Shown here in pieces: positions 33,846-41,167 of a stretch of 64,000 bases of DNA (positions are counted from its first letter, which is position 1; each line of letters starts with the position of its first letter). Both the position numbers and the translations under genes were made by a program. This DNA is from an uncultured Candidatus Actinomarina sp. (GTDB lineage Bacteria > Actinomycetota > Acidimicrobiia > Actinomarinales > Actinomarinaceae), in NCBI GenBank assembly GCA_902555985.1, contig CACDUI010000002.1, forward strand, positions 62,001 to 126,000. Reading direction: 5' to 3'. A model generated the notes under the pieces. It had not been told where the DNA came from and did no database searches. It saw nothing but the letters and a program-made list of their open reading frames with translations.

Positions 33846-34997
33846 TTATATTTGATTTAAAAAGCTTTTACCTGGGAATATATTTTCTAAGTTAAAAAAA
33901 TCTGAAATAGTTGAAGCAACATTAGAAAATCCCTCTATATCTCCAATATATTCTGCTTTACCATTATTTTTATAGGCTATGAACGGGACATATTCCCTTG
34001 AGTGATCTGTTTTGCCATCAGTCGGATCAGTACCATGATCACCAGTAAGTATAAGGAGATCATTTTCATCCATATTGTTTAATATTTTTTCAATATTGTT
34101 ATCAATTAATTGCAAACCTCGGTAGTAGCCTACTGGATCTTCTCTGTGACCATAAAGCATGTCAAGATCAACTAAATTTACAAAAGTAAAATTATGATTA
34201 CCTGATTTAATATTTTTGATTAAAAAATCTAATCCATTTTGATCGCCTTCTGTATGAACATAATCATGAAGATAATCAGTTCCAAATAAATCAGTTATTT
34301 TTCCTATACCATAAGTTTTGAAATCGTTTTTGTATAGGTAACTTAGTAATGTTTCACCGGGTGGATTCATTCCAAAATCTTTTCTGTCATATGTTCTTTC
34401 AAATTTTCCAACCAAGCCTTTGAATGGTCTGGCAATTACTCTTCCTATGTTGTATTCGTCACAATATTTTCTTGAAATTTCGCATATTTTGTATAATTCT
34501 TTTAAGCTACACACATCTTCATGAGCAGCGATTTGAAATACAGAATCTCCAGATGTATATAAAATAAGTTCCTTAGTTTTTAAATGTTGTTCACCAAGGT
34601 TTTCAATTATTTCAGTACCTGATGCATGGATATTTCCAATAAATCTACAATCAGCATCTATTTCTATTTTTTGAATTAATTCTGCAGGAAAACCATTTGG
34701 AAATATTTGAAATTCCTTTTTTGTAATTAAACCAGCTAATTCCCAGTGTCCAGTTGTTGAGTCATTTCCAACAGACTGTTCTGAAAGCCTTCCAACTGTA
34801 GCTGTATGTTTAGTCTCCATACCTTGAACACTAGTAATTTTCCCAAATCCTAACTTATTGAGATTTGGTAAGTTAACTCCACCAACAAATTTTGATACAT
34901 TTGCAAGTGTGTTGGTTCCTATATCACCATATTCTTCTGCATCAGGCGCTTCTCCAACACCTAGAGAATCAATTACAACTAAGAAGCATCTTTTCAT
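33846..34997 (-). CDS. deoB: phosphopentomutase
   Basis: 383 residues of the alkaline-phosphatase superfamily. The N-terminal metal site VIDSLGVGEAPDAEEYGD, the phosphothreonine loop GNDSTTGHWELAG and the C-terminal TGDHGTDPTDGKTDHSREYVP (metal-binding His/Asp) are all intact. It converts ribose-1-phosphate from punA to ribose-5-phosphate. The start overlaps the upp stop by 1 nt. Confidence 0.95.
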   Translation of the reverse strand: MKRCFLVVIDSLGVGEAPDAEEYGDIGTNTLANVSKFVGGVNLPNLNKLGFGKITSVQGMETKHTATVGRLSEQSVGNDSTTGHWELAGLITKKEFQIFPNGFPAELIQKIEIDADCRFIGNIHASGTEIIENLGEQHLKTKELILYTSGDSVFQIAAHEDVCSLKELYKICEISRKYCDEYNIGRVIARPFKGLVGKFERTYDRKDFGMNPPGETLLSYLYKNDFKTYGIGKITDLFGTDYLHDYVHTEGDQNGLDFLIKNIKSGNHNFTFVNLVDLDMLYGHREDPVGYYRGLQLIDNNIEKILNNMDENDLLILTGDHGTDPTDGKTDHSREYVPFIAYKNNGKAEYIGDIEGFSNVASTISDFFNLENIFPGKSFLNQI

Positions 34998-35617
34998 TAG
35001 GTAGTTCCGAAAAGCCTGTCTCCCATATCGCCTAATCCAGGAACTATGTACCAGTTTTCATCTAATTTTTCGTCGATTTTTGCAGTGACTAATGTTATAT
35101 CGTTATGCTCTTTTTCTAGCCTGGAAATACCTTCAGGTGAAGAAATTACTGTTAAAGCAATTATACTTTTAGGGCTATGTTCTTTAACTTTATCAATTGC
35201 GAATGATAATGAACCCCCAGTTGCAAGCATTGGCTCAAGGATAAATACATTTTTATTTTCAAGATTTGGTAAATTTTCATAGTAGTACTCGGGTGTTGCT
35301 GTTTCTTCATTACGTTGGACCCCTATGTAACCAAATGAGGTATCTGGTAGTAAATTTTTCACACCATCAACTAGACCCAGTCCTGCTCTAAGTACTGCTA
35401 TTGCTACATTTTCATTTTCTATTTCTAAACCTTCAGTTTTAATTAATGGAGTTTCTATTGTTTTACTTTTTGTTGATATATTTTTAGTACCCTCAATAAA
35501 TAATAAATATGATAATTTTGAAGAGTATTCTCTGAAATTTTCAAAGTTTGTGTCTTTATCTCTAATAATTGTTAGATAGTGATCTTTAAGGGGATGAGAT
35601 ATTTCAATTATTTCCAT
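34997..35617 (-). CDS. upp: uracil phosphoribosyltransferase
   Basis: 206 residues. The PRPP loop LEPMLATGGSLSFAI and the uracil site YIVPGLGDMGDRLFGT are typical. ATG 35617 is preferred to TTG 35620, which precedes it directly. TAATCT lies seven bases before ATG 35617, the spacing of leaderless genes here. It heads the minus-strand salvage/ETF operon; cdd, on the other strand, yields uridine for the same salvage network. Confidence 0.94.
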   Translation of the reverse strand: MEIIEISHPLKDHYLTIIRDKDTNFENFREYSSKLSYLLFIEGTKNISTKSKTIETPLIKTEGLEIENENVAIAVLRAGLGLVDGVKNLLPDTSFGYIGVQRNEETATPEYYYENLPNLENKNVFILEPMLATGGSLSFAIDKVKEHSPKSIIALTVISSPEGISRLEKEHNDITLVTAKIDEKLDENWYIVPGLGDMGDRLFGTT

Positions 35618-35711
35618 CAAAATCAGATTAGCAAAACATTAAATCTTTTCTAGTTATTTTTATGAAGAAGTTAATCTAATTAAAGTACGTTTTATGTTTT
35701 ACATCATGTAA

Positions 35712-35717
35712 TATAAT
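35712..35717 (+). promoter_or_regulatory. -10 box TATAAT of the rpsP promoter
   Basis: A perfect TATAAT 28 bp before the rpsP start; no clear -35 hexamer is seen 17 bp upstream. AAAGGA sits before the ATG, so this gene has a normal leader. Confidence 0.45.
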
Positions 35718-35744
35718 GTATTGCAATTTAAATAAAGGAAATTA

Positions 35745-36149
35745 ATGCCTGTACGAATAAGACTTGCTCAAAGAGGCAAGAAAAAGAATAGAACTTTTAG
35801 AGTTATTGTTGCTGACTCTAGATCGCCAAGAGATGGAAAATTTATTGAAGATTTAGGTTATTACGATCCACACCACAATCCATCAATGGTTGAAATAGAT
35901 GTTGATAAAGCAGTATCTTGGCTTGATAAAGGAGCACAACCTTCTGAAAGAGCTCAAAAAATACTAGAAATATCTGGTGCATGGGCTCAGTGGCGTTCTA
36001 CTAAAGGTGAAGTAGTTTCGATACCAAAAGCTCCAGAAGAAAAAATAAAGAGCAGTTCTAAAGCAAACAACAAGAAACAAGAAGAAAATTTAGATGAAGA
36101 GGATAAAGACAATTCAGAAGATGTAACTTCTGATAAGGAAGAAGAATAA
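35745..36149 (+). CDS. rpsP: 30S ribosomal protein S16 with acidic tail
   Basis: 134 residues. The S16 body is clear: MPVRIRLAQRGKKKNRTFRV and DSRSPRDGKFIEDLGYYDPH. After about residue 90 there is a 40-residue lysine- and glutamate-rich tail ending DNSEDVTSDKEEE, longer than the E. coli protein (82 residues). Tails of this kind occur in actinobacterial S16. It starts the classic rpsP-khpA-rimM group; its stop overlaps the khpA start (TAATG). Confidence 0.95.
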   Translation: MPVRIRLAQRGKKKNRTFRVIVADSRSPRDGKFIEDLGYYDPHHNPSMVEIDVDKAVSWLDKGAQPSERAQKILEISGAWAQWRSTKGEVVSIPKAPEEKIKSSSKANNKKQEENLDEEDKDNSEDVTSDKEEE

Positions 36150-36400
36150 TGGCATCTGGAAAAATTATAAAAAATGTTGTTGAATATATTGTTAAAGAAA
36201 TTGTCGAAGATACTAAATCTGTCAAAGTTGACGTTGCAGACTCTGATGATGAAAATATCACGATAGAAGTAAGAACTTCTCCTGATGACATGGGAAGAGT
36301 CATTGGTAAAAGAGGAAGAGTTGCTAGAGCAATCAGAACTGTAGCACAAGCTGCAGCTGATGAAGAAGGCTTAAATTCCTCTGTAGAATTTATTGATTGA
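36149..36400 (+). CDS. khpA: KH-domain RNA-binding protein KhpA
   Basis: 83 residues with a single KH domain; the GxxG loop is in DDMGRVIGKRGRVARAIRTV. KhpA binds RNA and affects cell-elongation mRNAs in Firmicutes; in Actinobacteria it has the same position between rpsP and rimM. It overlaps rpsP by 1 nt and the rimM start by 8 nt. Confidence 0.94.
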   Translation: MASGKIIKNVVEYIVKEIVEDTKSVKVDVADSDDENITIEVRTSPDDMGRVIGKRGRVARAIRTVAQAAADEEGLNSSVEFID

Positions 36401-36872
36401 TCAAAAATTTTTTCCTGTAGGTAAGTTAGGTAAACCGCATTCCTTAAAAGGGTATCAATATATAAACATTGAATATTTTTTTCGTAATTTTGATTTAAAA
36501 GAAACTACATTTCAAATTGAAGGAAAAGATATAGTTGTCGAAGATTTTAAAAAACATTTAAAAAATAGAAATTTAATTAAGTTTTATTCTTATGATTCTA
36601 TTGAGAAAGTAAGTGAATTAAGAAATAAAACAGTCAAAATTAATACGGAAGTATCAGATTTATTTATTAATGAAGAAAATTTGCCATGGCCTGGGTTTTT
36701 TATTGGTCATGAATTAAAAAAGAATATGTACAATTTACTAAGTTATGAAGTACTAAATAATATTTATTTTTGCAAAATTACTGGAATCGAAATGAATGTA
36801 CCATATAATAGTAATTTTTTTAATTTTGAAAATGGTGTTCTCTCTTTATTGGATAGTAGTTTAACTATTTAA
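36393..36872 (+). CDS. rimM: 16S rRNA processing protein RimM (divergent)
   Basis: 159 residues, slightly short. The N-terminal barrel signature FFPVGKLGKPHSLKGYQYI is recognisable; the PRC-barrel part (from about residue 95, LPWPGFFIGHELKKNMY) is divergent and carries no obvious IPF-type core, so the assignment rests on the N-terminus and position. Start is TTG 36393, overlapping khpA by 8 nt. It assists 30S maturation. It converges with the PuuD-like gene by 12 bp and is 6 kb from its usual partner trmD. Confidence 0.85.
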   Translation: MIDQKFFPVGKLGKPHSLKGYQYINIEYFFRNFDLKETTFQIEGKDIVVEDFKKHLKNRNLIKFYSYDSIEKVSELRNKTVKINTEVSDLFINEENLPWPGFFIGHELKKNMYNLLSYEVLNNIYFCKITGIEMNVPYNSNFFNFENGVLSLLDSSLTI

Positions 36873-37577
36873 CCATTCAAACAATTTAATGCTTACAGGA
36901 TCCTCAAGCATATTTTCAGGATGCCACTGAACTCCTAAAGCATCCCAGTCATTTGTAAGTTCAATCCCCTCAATAACACCGTCTGGAGATTTAGCCGTTA
37001 TTTTTAATTCATGACCAAGTTTGTTTATAGCTTGGTGATGAATTGAATTAACTTTTATTTCATTTTCCTGAATTATTGTATATAACTTTGAGTTGGTTTC
37101 TATATTTACATCATGAACATGCGAACGGGCATCTTTGAAAGGTTTTTCATGGTCAATTTGAGTAAAGCCATTATCTTTTAAATCTTGATAAAGTGAGCCA
37201 CCTTTATAAATATTAAGTAATTGATGTCCTCTACATATAGCAAGAGTTTTAACATTATTTTCTTCTGCAGACTTAAGCATCGCTAATTCAGTGCTATCTC
37301 TATAATCTGAAACTCTTATAGTTTTTTCTATTTTATCTTCTCCGTAAGTTGCTGGGTTGATGTCACCACCACCAGAAATTACAATTGCATCAAATTTTGA
37401 TATATCTACTAATTCTGAGTTTTCATGAGGTCCAAAAATTACAGCATTATTTCCAAAGTTATTACATGCTTTAACAAAATCATTATTTATAACTACACAT
37501 GGTATATTACCAGGCGCCATTTCCACATCTTTTAAGCCAGTAGATATTGCGATTAACTTACTCATGAATAAACACAC
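36861..37577 (-). CDS. class I glutamine amidotransferase-like hydrolase (gamma-glutamyl-GABA hydrolase, PuuD-like)
   Basis: 238 residues of the peptidase C26 family. The nucleophile elbow LAICRGHQLLNIYKG with Cys, SIHHQAINKLG and the His-Glu pair in GVQWHPENM complete the triad. PuuD-like enzymes release GABA from gamma-glutamyl-GABA during putrescine degradation, but closely related proteins act on other gamma-glutamyl amides. A gabT-like gene is at 12675-13937. It follows the RidA gene with a 20-nt overlap. Confidence 0.82.
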   Translation of the reverse strand: MCLFMSKLIAISTGLKDVEMAPGNIPCVVINNDFVKACNNFGNNAVIFGPHENSELVDISKFDAIVISGGGDINPATYGEDKIEKTIRVSDYRDSTELAMLKSAEENNVKTLAICRGHQLLNIYKGGSLYQDLKDNGFTQIDHEKPFKDARSHVHDVNIETNSKLYTIIQENEIKVNSIHHQAINKLGHELKITAKSPDGVIEGIELTNDWDALGVQWHPENMLEDPVSIKLFEWLNS

Positions 37578-37974
37578 ACTGCACTTCTACGCATACGTTC
37601 AAGGGTAAACTAGCCACACCAACAGCTGATCTCGTTGATTTTTCGCTAAAAAATTCAGATAATTTATCTGTAAATCCATTTAAAACTTTTGCATGATCAG
37701 TAAAGCCTTCATTGGCATTTACAAAACCGATTACATTAATAGGTTGCAGGTTTTCAATAGAGCCGTGTTTTCTAATTGTCGCGATCGTCAGTTCAGCACA
37801 TAATTTAGCAGCTGCGTAACCCTCATCAGTTGAAACATCAGCTGGTATTTTACCTATAAATTTTTTTTCTTCTGTAATAGGAACATGTCCCGATGTGTAG
37901 ACATATTTGCCAACTTTTTTATAAGTAACATAATTTCCAATTGCTTCTGGAGCTATTGGAAGACCTTTATCCAT
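37558..37974 (-). CDS. RidA (YjgF/YER057c/UK114) family protein
   Basis: 138 residues of the RidA fold. The stretch KKVGKYVYTSGHVPIT and the C-terminal AVGVASLPLNVCVEVQCVF are typical; the conserved arginine of the deaminase active site that usually follows LP (R105 in RidA) is not present as LPxxxxVE reads LPLNVCVEV, so it belongs to the longer, non-canonical subgroup. Canonical RidA destroys reactive enamines from PLP enzymes. It overlaps the gapA stop region by 8 nt and the PuuD-like gene by 20 nt. Confidence 0.8.
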   Translation of the reverse strand: MDKGLPIAPEAIGNYVTYKKVGKYVYTSGHVPITEEKKFIGKIPADVSTDEGYAAAKLCAELTIATIRKHGSIENLQPINVIGFVNANEGFTDHAKVLNGFTDKLSEFFSEKSTRSAVGVASLPLNVCVEVQCVFIHE

Positions 37975-38971
37975 TATTTAAAAGATTTCCAATAAGATCT
38001 ACAACCCTATTTGAATATCCCCACTCGTTGTCATACCAGCAAACAACTTTAATGTGATTCCCATCTAAAAGTTGAGTTGATGAAGCATCATAAATACTTG
38101 AATGTGGATTATTTAATATATCAGTTGATACAAGAGGAATTTCTGAATACTCTAAAATTCCTTTCAGTTCATTATCTGCAGCATGCTTTACAGCTTTATT
38201 TACATCATCAATTGAAACAGTTTTTTCTAATTCAACTACTAAATCAACAACACTTCCATCTGGGACTGGAACTCTCATAGCCATTCCATCTAATTTACCA
38301 TTTAAATCAGGTAAAACCATACCAACCGCTTTGGCTGCACCTGTTGAAGTAGGAATAATGTTTTGGGTAGCACTCCTGCCTCTTCTAAAGTCACTATGTG
38401 TTGTTTCAGCTAAAGCTTGGTCATTGGTGTAAGCATGTACCGTAGTCATAAGACCAGATTTTATACCAAAATTATCATCTAATACTTTAGCTATTGGCGC
38501 TAGACAATTTGTAGTACAGGATGCATTTGAAACAATTTTATCATCTGGTTTTAAGTCATCATCATTTACGCCTAAAACTATAGTTGCATCAATTTCATCT
38601 TTAGGTGGTACAGTAAGTAATACTTTTTTAGCACCAGCACTTAAATGTTTATTGAGAGATTCATTATCTCTGAAAATTCCTGTAGATTCAATTACAACAT
38701 CTATGTCCAATTCATTCCATGGAAGTTCAGCTGGGTCCTTTATAGAAGTTAGTTTAATTACTCTATCATCAACTAAAAGCTTATCTCCATCAATACTTAC
38801 ATCACTCTCTAGAATGCCCATTACAGAATCGTGTTTCAATAGATATGCAAGATTTTCATAATCACCAAGATCATTAATGGCAACAATATTGATATCAGAA
38901 TTGTTCTCGACAATAATTCTTAATATAGAACGTCCAATTCTACCAAAACCGTTTATTGCAACATTACCCAT
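37967..38971 (-). CDS. gapA: glyceraldehyde-3-phosphate dehydrogenase (catalytically complete copy)
   Basis: 334 residues. The NAD site AINGFGRIGRSILRI, the nucleophile Cys152 in SNASCTTNCLAP, the activating His179 in TTVHAYTNDQ and the final WYDNEWGYSNRVVDL match active type I GAPDH. It is immediately downstream of a second, degenerate GAPDH gene on the same strand (next gene starts one base away), so the pair is a tandem. Central glycolysis; it could use NAD (Asp33-like residue in AINDLG). Confidence 0.97.
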   Translation of the reverse strand: MGNVAINGFGRIGRSILRIIVENNSDINIVAINDLGDYENLAYLLKHDSVMGILESDVSIDGDKLLVDDRVIKLTSIKDPAELPWNELDIDVVIESTGIFRDNESLNKHLSAGAKKVLLTVPPKDEIDATIVLGVNDDDLKPDDKIVSNASCTTNCLAPIAKVLDDNFGIKSGLMTTVHAYTNDQALAETTHSDFRRGRSATQNIIPTSTGAAKAVGMVLPDLNGKLDGMAMRVPVPDGSVVDLVVELEKTVSIDDVNKAVKHAADNELKGILEYSEIPLVSTDILNNPHSSIYDASSTQLLDGNHIKVVCWYDNEWGYSNRVVDLIGNLLNNG

Positions 38972-39976
38972 TTATATCACTTGTCCAAGTTTTTTAATTG
39001 TATCAATAATCCTAGCTGCATAACCCCACCCGTTATCAAACCAGATAATGAGTTTTATTTTTTGATTATTTATACCCATTGTAGCTAATCCATCTACGAG
39101 ACCAGATAGCGAGCTTCTTACAACATCAGAGGAAACAATTGGATCATAAGTTATACCAATAATATTTTTTAAATCCGTATCAGACGCATTTGAAATTATT
39201 TTATTAATATCTTCAATACTGCATTCGTTTTTGATATCTACTGTAAGATCAACTGTGCTTCCATCAGGAATTGGCACAGTCATCGAAGAAGAAGCAATTT
39301 TATTTTTAATGAAAGGAAGAACATTTGCTACTACATCAGATGATTTTGTAATACTAGGTATAATATTTTCACCAGCTGCTCTGTTAAGTCTAAAACCCTC
39401 ACCTGCAACATCTGCTAATCGATTTGAATTTGAATAACCATGTATAGTTGTTAGGAATGCTCTTTCAACCCCAACTTCATTGTTCAAAACTTTAAGGATG
39501 GGAGCTACTGCATTTGCTGTATTAGAACCTAGGGAAAATACATTAGAGTTCAAATCTATACTCTCATCGTTTGCACCAGGCACATATATTTGTATATCTT
39601 CAAAATTTTCAGGTGTAGATGCAACAATAACTTTTTTGCAACCCTTGGATAAATGATTATCAACTTCATTTTTTGTTTTAGGTTTACCGGTAGCAAGAAC
39701 TACGATTTCAGTATTTAATTCAGCCCAATTTGCTTCATCACCATTTTTCCAAGAATTAAAAAGTATTTCTTTTCCGTTTACAATAATACCTGTTTCTGAC
39801 TCTTCAATGTTTGCATCAAGTTTTCCATATATTGAGTCGTACTTTAACAAATATATTAAATTTGCTTTATCAGCAGTATCTGAGATAGAGACAATATTTA
39901 TAGCTTCATCATTTAATGTTTGTCTAAATAGATCTCTACCTATTCTTCCAAATCCAACTAATGAAATATTTGTCAT
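38972..39976 (-). CDS. GAPDH paralogue lacking the catalytic cysteine
   Basis: 334 residues, the same length as gapA. The Rossmann motif LVGFGRIGRDLFRQ and the ending IWFDNGWGYAARIID show it is a GAPDH. The nucleophile position 152 reads SLGSNTANAVAP, with Asn for Cys (AAT codon) and Ala for the second Cys. His179 is kept in TTIHGYSNSN. The catalytic thiol cannot be replaced by Asn, so ordinary oxidation of glyceraldehyde-3-phosphate is unlikely. The start has AGGG three bases upstream (GTGAGGG). It stands upstream of gapA, suggesting a regulatory or subunit role. No frameshift is seen. Confidence 0.92.
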   Translation of the reverse strand: MTNISLVGFGRIGRDLFRQTLNDEAINIVSISDTADKANLIYLLKYDSIYGKLDANIEESETGIIVNGKEILFNSWKNGDEANWAELNTEIVVLATGKPKTKNEVDNHLSKGCKKVIVASTPENFEDIQIYVPGANDESIDLNSNVFSLGSNTANAVAPILKVLNNEVGVERAFLTTIHGYSNSNRLADVAGEGFRLNRAAGENIIPSITKSSDVVANVLPFIKNKIASSSMTVPIPDGSTVDLTVDIKNECSIEDINKIISNASDTDLKNIIGITYDPIVSSDVVRSSLSGLVDGLATMGINNQKIKLIIWFDNGWGYAARIIDTIKKLGQVI

Positions 39977-40045
39977 AAACCCTCACAGGACTATTGAATA
40001 ATTGTTGTTACAATCAACTAATAATATACCTTAAAACTATTATTT

Positions 40046-41167
40046 ATGACAGATTTAACAAGAAATATTAATAATTCAATCTTTGGATCTATCTCTACTG
40101 ATGAACTTCTAGCTAAAGCTTTTGAGAAAAAAATTGAATACTTCGGCAAAAATATAACATATAGCCCTAAAGTATTCATTCCATTAACAACTATGTGTAG
40201 AGACAATTGTGGATATTGTACTTTTGTAAAGTCACCTAAAGAAGGGGGAACTTATTTAAATCTAGAAGAAGTTCTTTCTATAGCAAAAGCTGGTGATGAT
40301 TCGGGATGTTATGAAGCCTTATTTACTTTAGGAGATAAACCAGAACTTAAATGGGATTATGCTTTGACTCAACTTCAGGAATTAGGCCATTCATCAACAC
40401 ATGAGTATTTAATTAGTTCAATGAAAAATGTAAATGAAAAATATAATTTATTTCCCCATGCAAATCCTGGTTTGATGACCCAACAAGAAATTAAGGAGTT
40501 AAAAGAATACTCTCCGTCTGGGGGAATTATGATTGAATCATTTTCTAAAAATATTTATGACAAGGGAAAAGCCCATTACAAAACAGGAACAAAATACATT
40601 GATTTAAGATTAGAAACTCTTAACAATGCACTTTTAGAAAAGTATCCTGTTACGACTGGACTACTCCTTGGTTTAACCTCAACAAAAGACGAAATTGTAA
40701 ATGATATTTCAAATTTAATTATTTATTTAAATGAGAACTTAGCAATACAAGAAGTAATACTGCAAAATTTCAGAGCTAAGAAAAATACTTTAATGAAAAA
40801 TAGTTCAGAAATAACAAATGATTTATTTTTAAGAATCATTGCAACTACTAGGATTTATGCACCTTCACATATTTCTATTCAAGTTCCTCCCAATCTTTCA
40901 CCAGACATAAATATATTTTTAAAAAGTGGAATTAATGATTTAGGTGGTATATCACCAATAACAATAGACTGGGTCAACCCTGATCACTTATGGCCAAATA
41001 TTAAAAATTTAAAATTAGATATTTCAAATACAGGGCAGAAACTTAAAAAGAGGCTTCCTGTTTACCCAGAATTCATAAAAAAAGAATGGTTAAGTAGTAA
41101 AATATTTGAGAAAGTTAATAATATTGTTGATACAGATGGATACCCAAGAGAAACAAATGAATCATAA
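40046..41167 (+). CDS. cofG: FO synthase subunit CofG (N-terminal half of FbiC)
   Basis: 373 residues. The radical-SAM cluster motif CRDNCGYC (Cys51, 55, 58) is in MCRDNCGYCTFVKSPKEGG, and the C-terminal part includes KKRLPVYPEFIKKEWL. FO synthase (CofG+CofH) makes the deazaflavin chromophore of F420 from tyrosine and a pyrimidine intermediate. In most Actinobacteria CofG and CofH are fused in FbiC; here the reading frame stops at 41167 and the second gene overlaps by 11 nt. There is no Shine-Dalgarno sequence near ATG 40046. Confidence 0.93.
   Translation: MTDLTRNINNSIFGSISTDELLAKAFEKKIEYFGKNITYSPKVFIPLTTMCRDNCGYCTFVKSPKEGGTYLNLEEVLSIAKAGDDSGCYEALFTLGDKPELKWDYALTQLQELGHSSTHEYLISSMKNVNEKYNLFPHANPGLMTQQEIKELKEYSPSGGIMIESFSKNIYDKGKAHYKTGTKYIDLRLETLNNALLEKYPVTTGLLLGLTSTKDEIVNDISNLIIYLNENLAIQEVILQNFRAKKNTLMKNSSEITNDLFLRIIATTRIYAPSHISIQVPPNLSPDINIFLKSGINDLGGISPITIDWVNPDHLWPNIKNLKLDISNTGQKLKKRLPVYPEFIKKEWLSSKIFEKVNNIVDTDGYPRETNES

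Noticed and set aside
35987-36349. Minus-strand frames over rpsP/khpA
   Set aside because: They mirror the acidic S16 tail, giving Ser-rich shadows of a repetitive sequence, not a gene.
41106-41156. TTG 41106 as the start of CofH
   Set aside because: ATG 41157 overlaps the cofG stop in the usual coupled manner; the added 17 residues merely shadow the cofG 3' end.
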